NCBI RefSeq assembly: GCF_017168145.1
Contig: NZ_JADQTL010000012.1
Coordinates: 1-64,000, forward strand
Length of the DNA stretch: 64,000 bases
Source of the DNA: Anaerovorax sp. IOR16
GTDB lineage: Bacteria; Bacillota; Clostridia; Peptostreptococcales; Anaerovoracaceae
Direction: 5' to 3'
Shown: positions 33,377 to 43,216 of the stretch, in pieces
Position numbering within the stretch: position 1 is the first letter of the stretch
Layout: each line of letters opens with the position of its first letter
Translations under genes and position numbers: made by a program
The notes under the pieces: model-generated
Database searches by the model: none
What the model was told of the DNA's origin: nothing
Seen by the model: the letters and a program-made list of their open reading frames with translations, nothing else

Positions 33377-34138
33377 ATGTTAAACAAAAAAGTAGCTATT
33401 GTTACAGGTGCTGCAAGTGGAATTGGATTTTCTGTAGCAGAAATGTTATCCCAATCTGGAGTTAGTGTTGTCATGGCAGATGTCAACGAGGAAAAGCTAA
33501 AGGAGTCGGCTGATAAATTTAACCAACTCTATTATGCCGCCGATCTTAGTAAACGAGAATCCTGCAAAGCATTGGTTGATTTTACCCTGGAAAAATATGG
33601 GAAAGTTGATATTTTAGTCAATGTTGCAGGTATTCAAACCGTTTCTCCAATTGAAGAATTCCCGGAAGACAAATGGGATTTTATGATTTCACTTATGCTA
33701 ACAGCGCCATTCTTACTAACAAAGTATGTATGGCCATCTATGAAAGAGCAGAATTGGGGTCGTATCATTAATTTGAATTCAATTCACGGTTTGGTTGCTT
33801 CCGAATTCAAGTCGGCTTACGTCTCTGCAAAGCATGGCTTGACCGGTTTGACAAAAACAGCTGCTTTAGAAGGCGGTGCTTGTGGAATTACTGTTAACTC
33901 CATTTGTCCGGCTTATGTGCGTACCCCTTTAGTTGACAACCAAATTGCTGCGCAAGCAGAAAATCATGGAATTTCAAAAGAAGAAGTTGTCAGCAAAATT
34001 ATGCTTCAAAAAGCAGCAGTCAAAACACTTCTTGAACCATCAACGGTTGCAGAAGTTGTAAAATTCCTCTGCTCTGATGCAGGAAACAATATTACTGGCT
34101 CCGCATTAACCATCGATGGTGGTTGGACAGCTGGTTGA
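33377..34138 (+). CDS. 3-hydroxybutyrate dehydrogenase (short-chain dehydrogenase)
   Basis: 253 residues. The NAD-binding loop is GAASGIGFS (11-19), with NVAGIQ at 82-87. The catalytic set is S135, Y148 and K152 in YVSAKHG. The segment SIHGLVASEFKSAYVSAKHG is typical of D-3-hydroxybutyrate dehydrogenases, which oxidise 3-hydroxybutyrate to acetoacetate with NAD. First gene of the sigma-54 operon. Another 3-hydroxyacid substrate is possible, but permease and CoA-transferase neighbours favour this one. Confidence 0.88.
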   Translation: MLNKKVAIVTGAASGIGFSVAEMLSQSGVSVVMADVNEEKLKESADKFNQLYYAADLSKRESCKALVDFTLEKYGKVDILVNVAGIQTVSPIEEFPEDKWDFMISLMLTAPFLLTKYVWPSMKEQNWGRIINLNSIHGLVASEFKSAYVSAKHGLTGLTKTAALEGGACGITVNSICPAYVRTPLVDNQIAAQAENHGISKEEVVSKIMLQKAAVKTLLEPSTVAEVVKFLCSDAGNNITGSALTIDGGWTAG

Positions 34139-34209
34139 TTCCCCCTGCAATGAAACAAATTCACCAAAGTTAAAACAAATTTCATTGAGTTATTTAAGGA
34201 GGCGTATGT

Positions 34210-35601
34210 ATGATAGGTGTTATTGGTATTATTATTTCTCTTTTCTTATTAATGTACCTCGCATATAGAGGTTGGTCTGTAATCTTAATTGCCCCTGTAT
34301 TAGCGTGCTTAGCTGCTTCATTTGCTTTATTTGATGGCGGAAGTTTCCATCTTTTAGCTACGTATACAGAAAAATTTATGCCGGCTTTAGCAGGCTATAT
34401 TAAAGCATATTTCCCTATGTTCTTACTTGGTGCTGTATTTGGCAAAGTAATGGACGTTTCCGGTTCTGCTAACGCAATCGCAGAATTCATTACAACAAAA
34501 ATTGGAAAAGGAAAAGAAATCTGGGCAGTCGTTTTATCTTGCGCAGTTATTACTTACGGTGGTGTTTCCCTATTTGTTGCTGCATTTGCAATCTATCCAA
34601 TCGGTGCTGCGTTATTCAGAGAAGCTGATATTCCAAAAAGAATTCTTCCTCCTGCTATTGCGCTCGGTGCCTTCACCTTTACAATGACAGCAATCCCAGG
34701 AACACCTCAAATCCAAAATGCAATTCCAATGTCTTACTTTGGAACAGATGCATTTGCTGCACCTATACTAGGTATTGTTGCTGCTTGCATTATGCTTTTC
34801 GGCGGTATGTTCTGGTTAACTCGTGTTGAGAAAAAAGCGAAGGCTGCCGGCGAAGGTTATGGAGATCATAAAAATGAAAATCTTCAGGTAATGGATGCTG
34901 CACATTTACCTTCCTTTACAACTTCTATCCTTCCAATTGTAGTTGTTATTGTAGCAAATTTTGTTTTCTCCAAGTGGGTATTACCTAGTATGGATTCTAC
35001 TTATCTTGAAACAGACTATGCAACTACTTTTAAAGCCGTATCTGGAACTTGGAGTTTGATTCTGGCTTTAGTTTTAGGCATTGCTCTTGTTATTGTATTT
35101 AACTATAAACGTTTTGATAAAGGTGTTGTTGAGTGTCTAAAAGACGGTGTTCAAGGTTCTTTCTTAGCCGTTATGAATACCGCTTCTGAGGTAGGTTACG
35201 GTAACGTAATTAAAACGTTAGCCGGATTCAGCTTAGTTGCTGCCGGTATGTTAAGTATTTCAGATAATCCATTGGTTGGCGAAGCTATTTCTTCCTCCGT
35301 ACTTGCCGGTATTACTGGATCTGCTTCCGGTGGTTTAAGTATCGCTTTGGCAACATTCTCAGAACAGTTTATTGAAAAAGCATCTGCAATTGGTATCAGT
35401 CCGGAAGTTCTTCACCGTGTCGCTTCCGTTGCATGCGGCGGACTTGATACACTTCCTCATAATGGTGCAGTAATTACACTATTAAACGTAACTGGTATGA
35501 CTCACAAAGAATGCTATGCAAACATTGGTATGTGTACTGTAGTTATTCCTGCAATCTCCTGTGTTGCTATTATCATTCTTGGCTCTATGGGTATTGTTTA
35601 A
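34210..35601 (+). CDS. GntP-family permease, probably for 3-hydroxybutyrate
   Basis: 463 residues with about 12-14 hydrophobic helices. Family motifs include GAVFGKVMDVSGSANAIAEF and TASGGLSIALATFSEQF-like residues around 370-385. GntP transporters take up gluconate or other hydroxy acids by proton symport. The operon setting (3-hydroxybutyrate dehydrogenase before, CoA-transferase after) suggests D-3-hydroxybutyrate. A GGAGG site precedes the ATG. Confidence 0.85.
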   Translation: MIGVIGIIISLFLLMYLAYRGWSVILIAPVLACLAASFALFDGGSFHLLATYTEKFMPALAGYIKAYFPMFLLGAVFGKVMDVSGSANAIAEFITTKIGKGKEIWAVVLSCAVITYGGVSLFVAAFAIYPIGAALFREADIPKRILPPAIALGAFTFTMTAIPGTPQIQNAIPMSYFGTDAFAAPILGIVAACIMLFGGMFWLTRVEKKAKAAGEGYGDHKNENLQVMDAAHLPSFTTSILPIVVVIVANFVFSKWVLPSMDSTYLETDYATTFKAVSGTWSLILALVLGIALVIVFNYKRFDKGVVECLKDGVQGSFLAVMNTASEVGYGNVIKTLAGFSLVAAGMLSISDNPLVGEAISSSVLAGITGSASGGLSIALATFSEQFIEKASAIGISPEVLHRVASVACGGLDTLPHNGAVITLLNVTGMTHKECYANIGMCTVVIPAISCVAIIILGSMGIV

Positions 35602-35619
35602 AAGAAAAGAGGTATTTTC

Positions 35620-36288
35620 ATGAAACAAAAGATCACAACTGCTTCCCAAGCCGTTGATGCCATTCAAGATGGTGCCGTCATTATGATAGGCGGTTTTCTC
35701 GGAACGGGAACACCAGAAAATTTAATTGATGCCTTGGTAAAAAAAGGTGTGAAAAATTTGACCATAATCGGGAACGACGGCGGTCTCCCCGGACGTGGAA
35801 TCTGCAAGCTGCTTGAAGCAAATATGGTAAAAAAATTAATTGCTTCTCACGTTGGAATGACGAAGATCGTTGCAGAACAAAAAAATGCGGGAACGCTTGA
35901 ATTAGAATTAGTGCCGCAAGGTTCTCTTGCAGAAAAAATACGTGCAGGCGGATTTGGTCTTGGAGGAATATTAACTCCGACCGGAGTTGGTACCATGGTT
36001 GCAGATGGTAAAGAAACGTTAACCGTAAATGGCGTTGACTATCTATTGGAACTTCCATTGAAAGCAGATTTTGCATTAATTCGTGCATTTAAATGCGACG
36101 AATTTGGAAATAGTATTTATACAAAGACAACAAGGAACTTTAATCCTTTGATGGCATCTGCAGCAGAGCACGTCATTATAGGAACTGAGGAAATTGTAAA
36201 GACTGGTGACATTGATCCTGACGATGTGGTGACACCTGGAATCTTTGTTGATTACATTGTAGGAGGTGAAAAACCATGGCAGATATAA
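35620..36288 (+). CDS. CoA-transferase subunit A, acetoacetate-type
   Basis: 222 residues. It opens with [22 protein letters not shown] and contains the oxyanion glycine loop [17 protein letters not shown] and [15 protein letters not shown]. It is subunit A of a succinyl/acetyl-CoA:acetoacetate or butyrate CoA-transferase. It overlaps the start of subunit B by 13 bases. Acetoacetate made by the dehydrogenase is the most likely acceptor. Confidence 0.9.
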   Translation: MKQKITTASQAVDAIQDGAVIMIGGFLGTGTPENLIDALVKKGVKNLTIIGNDGGLPGRGICKLLEANMVKKLIASHVGMTKIVAEQKNAGTLELELVPQGSLAEKIRAGGFGLGGILTPTGVGTMVADGKETLTVNGVDYLLELPLKADFALIRAFKCDEFGNSIYTKTTRNFNPLMASAAEHVIIGTEEIVKTGDIDPDDVVTPGIFVDYIVGGEKPWQI

Positions 36289-36929
36289 AAGAACGCATTG
36301 CAAAAAGAGTTGCTAAAGAAATTAAAGATGGCTATGTTCTTAACTTAGGAATCGGACTTCCAACGCTAGTTGCAAACTATCTTCCAGAAGGTGTTGATGT
36401 AACGGTACACTCCGAAAATGGATTTCTTGGTCTTGGTCCTGCACCGGATGCTGGAGAAGAGGATACTTATTTAGTTAATGCCGGAGGACAATATGTTACA
36501 ATTTTACCGGGTGGCATGTTTTTCGATAGTGCAACATCCTTTGGTATCATTCGAGGCAAGCACGTAGATGCTTCTATTCTTGGTGCTTTAGAAGTTGATG
36601 AAAAAGGCAATCTTGCAAACTGGATTGTTCCCGGAAAAATGGTGCCAGGCATGGGCGGTGCAATGGATCTTGTAGTTGGTGCAAAAAGAGTAATTATTGC
36701 GATGACACATACCGCAAAAGGATCTCCTAAAATACTCAAAAAATGTACCTTACCATTAACTGCAGTTGGTGTTGTTAACGAAATCGTAACTGAAATGGGT
36801 GTAATAGAAGTTACATCAGAAGGACTTGTATTAACCGAACTTCACCCTGATTATACCATTGAGCAGGTTCAAGCAGCAACAGAAGCAGAATTAATCATCA
36901 GCCCAAATCTAAAAGCAATGGAAGATTAG
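36276..36929 (+). CDS. CoA-transferase subunit B, acetoacetate-type
   Basis: 217 residues with the catalytic Glu at position 47 in [12 protein letters not shown], then [38 protein letters not shown] and [16 protein letters not shown]. The Glu forms the covalent enzyme-CoA thioester. With subunit A it activates acetoacetate using acetyl-CoA or butyryl-CoA, avoiding the ATP cost of a ligase. Specificity cannot be fixed from sequence. Confidence 0.92.
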   Translation: MADIKERIAKRVAKEIKDGYVLNLGIGLPTLVANYLPEGVDVTVHSENGFLGLGPAPDAGEEDTYLVNAGGQYVTILPGGMFFDSATSFGIIRGKHVDASILGALEVDEKGNLANWIVPGKMVPGMGGAMDLVVGAKRVIIAMTHTAKGSPKILKKCTLPLTAVGVVNEIVTEMGVIEVTSEGLVLTELHPDYTIEQVQAATEAELIISPNLKAMED

Positions 36930-36953
36930 TGAAGATCGATCAAGGAGGAAAAC

Positions 36954-37889
36954 ATGCGAGAAATTAAAAATATTATGATTGCAGGTGCCGGAACCATGGG
37001 GTCTTCTATGGGAGAAACCTTTGCAAAATATGGATATGATGTCGTTCTTTACGACATCTTCCCACAAGCATTAGAAAAAGCAAAGAATTTGATTGCTTTA
37101 AATCAACAAACAGAAGTTTCCGAAGGAATTGTAACACAAGAAGAATCCGACAAGCTTTTATCCAGAATCCAATATTCATCGGATGTCAATTGTTTCAGTA
37201 ATGCTGACTTTGTTGTTGAAGCAATCCTTGAAAAACTGGATATAAAACATAAATTCTGGGAAGAAGTCTCTTCAATTGTTCCAGAGGATGCTGTTCTATG
37301 TAGCAATACCTCTGGCCTAAGCATTACAAAAATTGCTGAGGTAGTAAAAAATCCTGAAAGATTTGCTGGTATGCACTGGATCAATCCTCCACATATCATT
37401 CCACTGATTGAAGTTATTAAAGGTGAAAAAACAACGGAAGAAAATGCGAAGGTTGTTTATGACCTAGCAATTAAAGTTGAAAAGAAACCGGTAATCGTAA
37501 AAGACGCTCCTGGATTTGTATTAAATCGAATTCAATTTGCTATTATGAGAGAATGTCTTCACATTGCAGAGCAAGGAATTGCTTCCACTGAAGGTATTGA
37601 TGATGTTATGAAATATGGCCTGGGACTTCGTTATGCTTGCCTGGGACCATTCCAAGTAGCTGATTTAGGTGGTCTTGATATCTTCCATAACATTTCATCT
37701 TATCTGTTTGCAGACCTATGCAATGCAGATGATAGTTTTGGATTGCTGAAAGAATGTTTTGATAACAACCATTATGGTGTTAAAAACGGTGCAGGTTTTT
37801 ATGACTACTCCGAGGGTAAAGACGAAGAAGCTATCAAATATCGCGATATGATGTTTACAAAGCTATCAAAATGCTTATATGATAAGTAA
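36954..37889 (+). CDS. 3-hydroxyacyl-CoA dehydrogenase
   Basis: 311 residues. Rossmann loop GAGTMGSSMGE (11-21), SNTSGLSITKIAEVVKNPERF, catalytic His in AGMHWINPPHIIPLIEVI, and a C-terminal domain with APGFVLNRIQFAIMRECLHI. It interconverts acetoacetyl-CoA and 3-hydroxybutyryl-CoA. The protein is about 30 residues longer than classic Hbd and the HWINPPHIIPL signature differs from the usual HFFNPVPVM, so it belongs to a side branch. Last gene of the operon, followed by a terminator. Confidence 0.87.
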   Translation: MREIKNIMIAGAGTMGSSMGETFAKYGYDVVLYDIFPQALEKAKNLIALNQQTEVSEGIVTQEESDKLLSRIQYSSDVNCFSNADFVVEAILEKLDIKHKFWEEVSSIVPEDAVLCSNTSGLSITKIAEVVKNPERFAGMHWINPPHIIPLIEVIKGEKTTEENAKVVYDLAIKVEKKPVIVKDAPGFVLNRIQFAIMRECLHIAEQGIASTEGIDDVMKYGLGLRYACLGPFQVADLGGLDIFHNISSYLFADLCNADDSFGLLKECFDNNHYGVKNGAGFYDYSEGKDEEAIKYRDMMFTKLSKCLYDK

Positions 37890-37918
37890 TCTATAAAAAA
37901 GTTAAAGTAAACTAAACC

Positions 37919-37951
37919 AAAAAACCGCAAACAATCGTTTGCGGTTTTTTA
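37919..37951 (+). terminator. Terminator of the 3-hydroxybutyrate operon
   Basis: AAACCGCAAAC (37922-37932) pairs with GTTTGCGGTTT (37937-37947), followed by TTT. Confidence 0.88.
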
Positions 37952-38034
37952 TAGATTCAATTAAAATACGTACCTTCCCTCACCCTCCACTTTCTGTTAT
38001 ATACTATAAAAATCTATCATTATTTCCTAGTATA

Positions 38035-38064
38035 TAAAAAAAACCCACTGTGCAAGCAGTGGGC
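38035..38064 (-). terminator. Terminator of rny
   Basis: CCCACTG (38044-38050) pairs with CAGTGGG (38057-38063), and on the minus strand is followed by TTTTTTTTAT. Confidence 0.85.
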
Positions 38065-38085
38065 TTTATTTTCATTATTAATCAA

Positions 38086-39654
38086 TTATTTCGCGTAATC
38101 AATTGCTCTGGTTTCCCTAATAACATTTACTTTGATTTGTCCAGGGTATTCCAATTCACTTTCAATCTTTTTACTAATTTCTCTAGCTAAGAACACAATC
38201 GAATCATCTGACATCTCATCCGGCTTTGCAATAATACGAATCTCACGTCCAGCTTGAATCGCAAAGGATTTGTCTACACCAGGTGTGGTGTTCGCAATCT
38301 CCTCTAATTTTTGCAATCGTTTGATGTATGTATCGAGTGTTTCTCTTCTTGCACCTGGTCTTGCAGCAGAAAGCGCATCCGCTGCTGCAATCAAGATGGC
38401 TTCCATACTCTTAGGTTCATAGTCCCCATGATGTGCAGCCATACCATTAATAACAGCTTCAGATTCTTTATACTTCTTCAACAAATCGATACCGATATCT
38501 ACATGCGTTCCTTCTACTTCATGATCAACCGCTTTACCGATGTCGTGAAGTAATCCAGCACGCTTTGCTAATTTCACATCCATTCCAAGTTCACCAGCCA
38601 TCAATCCAGCTAAGTGTGCAACTTCAATCGAATGCTTCAATACATTTTGTCCATAACTTGTGCGATATTTTAAGCGGCCTAAAAGCTTAATCAATTCCGG
38701 ATGCAAATTGTGAATTCCAACTGCAAAGGTTGCGGCTTCGCCTTCTTCCTTTATAATATTATTGACTTCACGTTCTGCTTTCTCAACCATTTCCTCAATT
38801 CTTGCAGGATGTATGCGGCCATCTACAATCAGTTTTTCTAAAGACAAACGAGCGATTTCACGTCTGACAGGATCAAAACCGGAAAGGATGACTGCTTCCG
38901 GAGTATCATCGATAATTAAATCAATTCCGGTAAGAGTTTCAATGGCACGAATATTTCGACCTTCTCTACCGATAATTCTTCCTTTCATTTCATCATTTGG
39001 AAGTGGTACAACAGAAACTGTTGTTTCTGCCACATGATCTGCAGCACATCTTTGGATGGCTCCAGTAATGACTTCCTTGGCTCTCTTTTCGCCTTCTTCC
39101 TTAGCCTTAGACTCGATGTCTTTAATTAAAAGAGATGCCTCATAACGAACTTCCTTTTCAACATTAGATAATAGCAATTGCTTTGCTTCATCCACTGTAT
39201 AACCAGAAATTCGCTCTAATTCTTCAATCTGCTTAGTAATAAAGCTGTCCAATTCATGTTCTTTGTCTATTAATATTTGCTCTTTGCGTGTAATGCTTTC
39301 TTCTTTTTTCTCAATATTTTCGACCTTGCGATCGATGGATTCTTCTTTTTGAATTAGTCTTTTTTCGGATCTTTGGATCTCTGCTCTTCTCTCTCGAACC
39401 TCACGCTCCACTTCGCTTCTCATACGATGAGCTTCTTCTTTTGCTTCCAACGCAATTTCCTTTTTAATGGTTTCAGATTTGTTTTCCGCATCGAGGATCA
39501 TATTCCTTGCTTTTTGTTCGGCACTGCCAATGGCTCGCTCACCAACATTTTTTCTGAATATATATCCAACTAAAAGTCCGAAAGCTAAGGCGAGTATTCC
39601 AATTATCACAACAATAATTGGGTTAATAATCATGCACCTCATCTTTCCGCGCAT
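38086..39654 (-). CDS. rny: Ribonuclease Y
   Basis: 522 residues at most; the start may be the ATG at 39631-39633, giving 515. An N-terminal transmembrane helix ([21 protein letters not shown]) is followed by a long coiled coil (about 35-205), a KH domain with [20 protein letters not shown] and an HD domain containing [19 protein letters not shown] and [17 protein letters not shown]. This membrane-bound endonuclease starts mRNA decay. It is monocistronic and intact. Confidence 0.95.
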   Translation of the reverse strand: MRGKMRCMIINPIIVVIIGILALAFGLLVGYIFRKNVGERAIGSAEQKARNMILDAENKSETIKKEIALEAKEEAHRMRSEVEREVRERRAEIQRSEKRLIQKEESIDRKVENIEKKEESITRKEQILIDKEHELDSFITKQIEELERISGYTVDEAKQLLLSNVEKEVRYEASLLIKDIESKAKEEGEKRAKEVITGAIQRCAADHVAETTVSVVPLPNDEMKGRIIGREGRNIRAIETLTGIDLIIDDTPEAVILSGFDPVRREIARLSLEKLIVDGRIHPARIEEMVEKAEREVNNIIKEEGEAATFAVGIHNLHPELIKLLGRLKYRTSYGQNVLKHSIEVAHLAGLMAGELGMDVKLAKRAGLLHDIGKAVDHEVEGTHVDIGIDLLKKYKESEAVINGMAAHHGDYEPKSMEAILIAAADALSAARPGARRETLDTYIKRLQKLEEIANTTPGVDKSFAIQAGREIRIIAKPDEMSDDSIVFLAREISKKIESELEYPGQIKVNVIRETRAIDYAK

Positions 39655-39820
39655 TACTTTTCATTTAAAAACACACTGCGCCAATGCATTTTTTTTCATT
39701 ACTTATTTTACTAAATATTCCGCATTACATAATTAAATATTGATATAATCACACTATATATATTATAATGTTTTGTATACGAATGTCAAGAAAATGTCAA
39801 GAAAACGAGGGTTTTAATCC

Positions 39821-40930
39821 ATGAACTATTTTATAAATCTACTTAAAAATATTGATAAGACACTGCTGATTATTCCGTTCTTTTTTGCAGCAATCAGCGT
39901 TACAATGATAGGAAGCACTGCTTATGCAGACCACTTTATCTTTAGCAGAGATATGCAAATACAATTAATTGCCTATCTGCTTGGTATCTTTGCAATTGGA
40001 GTTATACTATTTTTTGACTATAGCATATTTAAAAAATTCGAAAAAATATTCTATATTGCTTCCATTGTGCTATTACTTTGTGTATATATTCCCGGGCTGG
40101 GAAGTTCTCAAAAAGGAGCTAGAGGATGGCTTGACTTTGGGCCTATCAATGTACAGCCTGCCGAACTTGTAAAAATAAGTTTCATTCTTATGTTTGCACA
40201 TTTTTTGTGTCGCCATAAAGAAGAATTATTTTCATTTAAAGGACTGGTTCGGTGTGGAATGTATGCAGCTCCCTTCTTATTCCTTATTTTGATACAGCCT
40301 GATCTTGGAAATGTATTGGTTTTTTGTGTGATTGCAGCAATTATGATCTTTTCTGCCGGAGTCGAGGGGAAACTCTATGCAAAAGTATTAGGCGGCGTTG
40401 CTGCTTCCATGCCGATTGCTTATTTCCTTATGAAGGAACATCAAAAAATCAGAATTGATGCATTTTTAAATCCATCAGATTTATCACTTCCGGGAAATTA
40501 TCAAGTATGGCAATCAAAAATTGCCATTGGTTCTGGTGGTTTTTTAGGAAAAGGATTGTTTCAAGGAACACAAAAGGAATTAAAATTTTTACCCGTCCAA
40601 AAATCAGATTTTATCTTTTCAGTAATCGTTGAAGAACTTGGAATGCTTGGAGGAGGTTTTGTAATTGCACTTTATACGTTGTTCCTTTATCGTATTATGC
40701 GAATTATTGACAATGCCAAGGATTTATATGGCGCCCTTATTGTAACCGGAATTTTTGCAATGTTTACCTTTCAAATCTTTGAAAACATCGGAATGACAAT
40801 GGGGCTTATGCCGGTTACAGGTATTACACTTCCTTTTATCAGCTATGGAGGCAGCTCTATTGTAACTAACATGGTTGCGCTTGGACTCGTTCTAAATGTT
40901 GGAATGCGAAGTAAACTGATTAATTTTTAA
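39821..40930 (+). CDS. RodA/FtsW/SpoVE-family peptidoglycan polymerase
   Basis: 369 residues with ten predicted transmembrane helices. Family motifs include GARGWLDFGPINVQPAEL-like residues near 98-116, PDLGNVLVF and a C-terminal MGLMPVTGITLPFISYGGSS. SEDS proteins polymerise glycan strands with a class B penicillin-binding protein. RodA is the most likely identity, because a PBP2 gene lies in the same window at 61034, though not adjacent. FtsW or SpoVE cannot be excluded from sequence alone. Confidence 0.9.
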   Translation: MNYFINLLKNIDKTLLIIPFFFAAISVTMIGSTAYADHFIFSRDMQIQLIAYLLGIFAIGVILFFDYSIFKKFEKIFYIASIVLLLCVYIPGLGSSQKGARGWLDFGPINVQPAELVKISFILMFAHFLCRHKEELFSFKGLVRCGMYAAPFLFLILIQPDLGNVLVFCVIAAIMIFSAGVEGKLYAKVLGGVAASMPIAYFLMKEHQKIRIDAFLNPSDLSLPGNYQVWQSKIAIGSGGFLGKGLFQGTQKELKFLPVQKSDFIFSVIVEELGMLGGGFVIALYTLFLYRIMRIIDNAKDLYGALIVTGIFAMFTFQIFENIGMTMGLMPVTGITLPFISYGGSSIVTNMVALGLVLNVGMRSKLINF

Positions 40931-40983
40931 CATAATTCCCTTAATTAATTTTAAGGAATCCTTGTTTAAACCATTACGTAAAA

Positions 40984-41012
40984 AAACGCCAACCATAAAG
41001 TGGTTGGCGTTT
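40984..41012. repeat. 29-bp terminator hairpin, left copy (target duplication)
   Basis: A near-perfect inverted repeat (arms AAACGCCAACC and GGTTGGCGTTT) identical to 42601-42629. It keeps the A-run on its left but has lost the T-run on its right. Confidence 0.9.
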
Positions 41013-42600
41013 CAGACTGTAGACAAGGATATCTCTATCTTTGCCTACAGTTTTTTTTACATAATGTAATACATTTTATTGTATTTATGGTAAAATATAT
41101 GTATAAATACATGGAGGTATTTGCTTTATGATGGGTAAGAAAGATTTATTAGGTCGTGATCAATTTCAAATGGTAACCTTGAATTCTCTTGTTCCACAAG
41201 ATCATATTATTCGTAAGATAGATACTGCGATTAATCTCTCTTTCATTTATGACCTTGTAAAAGATTTGTATTCTGATGTGGGAAAAGAAAGCATCGACCC
41301 TGTCGTCTTAATTAAAATTACCCTCATTCAATATACCTTTGGTATTCGATCCATGAGGCAGACCATTAAAGAAATTCAAACGAATGTAGCTTATCGATGG
41401 TATCTTGGTTATAGTTTAGAGGAAGAAATTCCTCACTTTTCTACCTTTGGTAAAAACTACTCTCGTCGGTTTCAAAATACTGACTTATTCGAACAAATCT
41501 TTCAAAGAGTCATTGCTGAAATTATGGAATATGAATTCATTAATTCAGAAAGCATTTTCATTGACGGTACACATATTAAAGCAAGTGCAAATAACCATAA
41601 CAGTGAAAAAGAAACCGTTTTGGAATCCGTTAAATACTATGAAAAAGAACTAATGAAAGAAATTAACGAAGATCGCATTGAACGAGGAAAACAAGCTTGT
41701 AAAAAAAAACGGAAGCCAAAGAAAAGACAAAAGTAATCAAGAAAAGTACCGTAGATCCGGATTGCGGTGTATTTCATAAAGGAAAGCATAAGGTAGTATT
41801 TGCTTATGCTGCAAATGTAGCTTGCGATCGAAACAATTACATACTTGCTTTTCATACAAATCCAGGAAATGTACATGACTCAGTTGCATTCCCAAAGATT
41901 TATGAAAAAGTAAAAAGATATAAAGGTGTAAAAAATATTGTAATGGATTCCGGATATAAAACACCTGCAATTGCTAGAGAAATACTCAAAGATAAACGAA
42001 TTCCTATCCTACCATACAAACGACCTATGACAAAAAATGGTTATTTTAAAAAACACGAATATGCTTATGATGAATACTATGATTGCTTTGTATGCCCAGA
42101 AAACCAAGTGTTAAACTATACTACAACAAATAGAGAAGGGTATCGGGAATATAAGAGTAAAGGAGAAATTTGCAAGAGTTGCCCTTCCTTATCAGAATGC
42201 ACAGCAAGTAAGGACCATGTAAAAGTAGTCACACGTCATATATGGGAAAACTACATAGAGCAATGTGAGGACATTCGTCATACTCCAAAGTATCGAGATC
42301 TTTACAAACTACGGAGTCAAACCATTGAGCGAGTCTTTGCAGATGCAAAAGAAAAACATAATATGCGTTATACACAATATCGAGGGATTCAGAAGATAGA
42401 AATGGAACTGAATCTTCTTTTTGCGTCCATGAATCTAAAAAAACTAGCAACATGGATTCATAAATCTGAAAGAAGGAATCAAATGGCATAGAGATATCCT
42501 TTTATTTTTTCTTTTTTTAAAAGCTTTATAGAAAAAATAGAAAATACCTTGCAGAAATTATAAGAATATAAATTTAGCAAGGTATTTTGTCTACAGTCTG
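41013..42600 (+). mobile_element. IS1182-type insertion sequence in a terminator
   Basis: 1588 bp. The two ends share the inverted repeat CAGACTGTAGACAA. Inside them a second inverted pair, AAGGATATCTCTAT, brackets the transposase gene. The element is flanked by two exact copies of a 29-bp hairpin. IS1182 relatives are, as I recall, reported to make variable-length, palindromic target duplications, which fits. Confidence 0.88.
41128..42491 (+). pseudogene. IS1182-type transposase in two frames
   Basis: Frame one (41128-41736) gives the N-terminal domain, MVTLNSLVPQDHIIRKID, with YRWYLGYSLEEEIPHFSTF and FIDGTHIKASANN. Frame two supplies DPDCGVFHKGKHKVVFAYAA, VMDSGYKTPAIARE and the C-terminal Glu-containing RSQTIERVFADAKEKHNMRY. 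They join by a -1 shift within a nine-A run at about 41702-41710. The run could allow programmed slippage, or the gene could have lost one A. DDE residues are otherwise present. Confidence 0.85.
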
Positions 42601-42629
42601 AAACGCCAACCATAAAGTGGTTGGCGTTT
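42601..42629. repeat. 29-bp terminator hairpin, right copy (target duplication)
   Basis: Identical to 40984-41012. It keeps the T-run on its right but lacks one on its left. The ancestral single copy probably served the convergent rodA-like gene and pduT. Confidence 0.9.
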
Positions 42630-42643
42630 TTATGTATTTAGTA

Positions 42644-43192
42644 CTATAAAATGCTCTTCATTAAATCCTTATGCGGTGAAGAAATCACACTATAACTTGT
42701 AATCTCTCCCGTTTCTTTTAATTCATTCAAGCAAGAATTGACAGCAGAATTTACTGAAGATATCTCACCTGTAAATATCAGAAAACCTTTTCCGCCAAGA
42801 CCTCTTGCTATTCTGACTTCGATTAACTGAACATTGGAAGCTTTTGCCGCAATATCTCCAGCTTTCACAGCCGTTAATGCGGATATCGTCTCAATAATAC
42901 CAAGTGCGGAAATAGTTGCTACTTCCGAAGTTCCTAAAATTGCAGCAGGCAATGATTCACTTACATTATTTATAATATGATTACCCACTAAAAAGATATC
43001 TGCTTTAAGAATCCCTGCATTCATCGAACTTTTTACAGCACCAACATTACCGGATATGATAATTACATACTTTCCAGGACAAATCGGTGTAGCCAACAGC
43101 AAATCAACATGCGCAGCCTTAAGCATTTCGTCAGCCGTTTCTATACCTACGGGAATGCTTTTTAATTCCAATAATCCTAATGATTGTCCCAT
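42644..43192 (-). CDS. pduT: BMC trimer shell protein PduT-like
   Basis: 182 residues with two BMC domains in tandem (SLGLLELKSIPVGIETADEM and ALGIIETISALTAVKAGDIA). The Cys at position 38 in ICPGKY matches the Cys that binds a pore [4Fe-4S] cluster in PduT. It is thought to pass electrons across the shell, and its neighbour PduS is the natural partner. Last gene of the operon. Intact. Confidence 0.9.
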   Translation of the reverse strand: MGQSLGLLELKSIPVGIETADEMLKAAHVDLLLATPICPGKYVIIISGNVGAVKSSMNAGILKADIFLVGNHIINNVSESLPAAILGTSEVATISALGIIETISALTAVKAGDIAAKASNVQLIEVRIARGLGGKGFLIFTGEISSVNSAVNSCLNELKETGEITSYSVISSPHKDLMKSIL

Positions 43193-43216
43193 GGGCCACC
43201 TCTACTTTCATAATAT

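Noticed and set aside
38086-39654. A long coding frame on the plus strand opposite rny
   Set aside because: Short open frames there lack ribosome sites, and the minus-strand product is an intact RNase Y.
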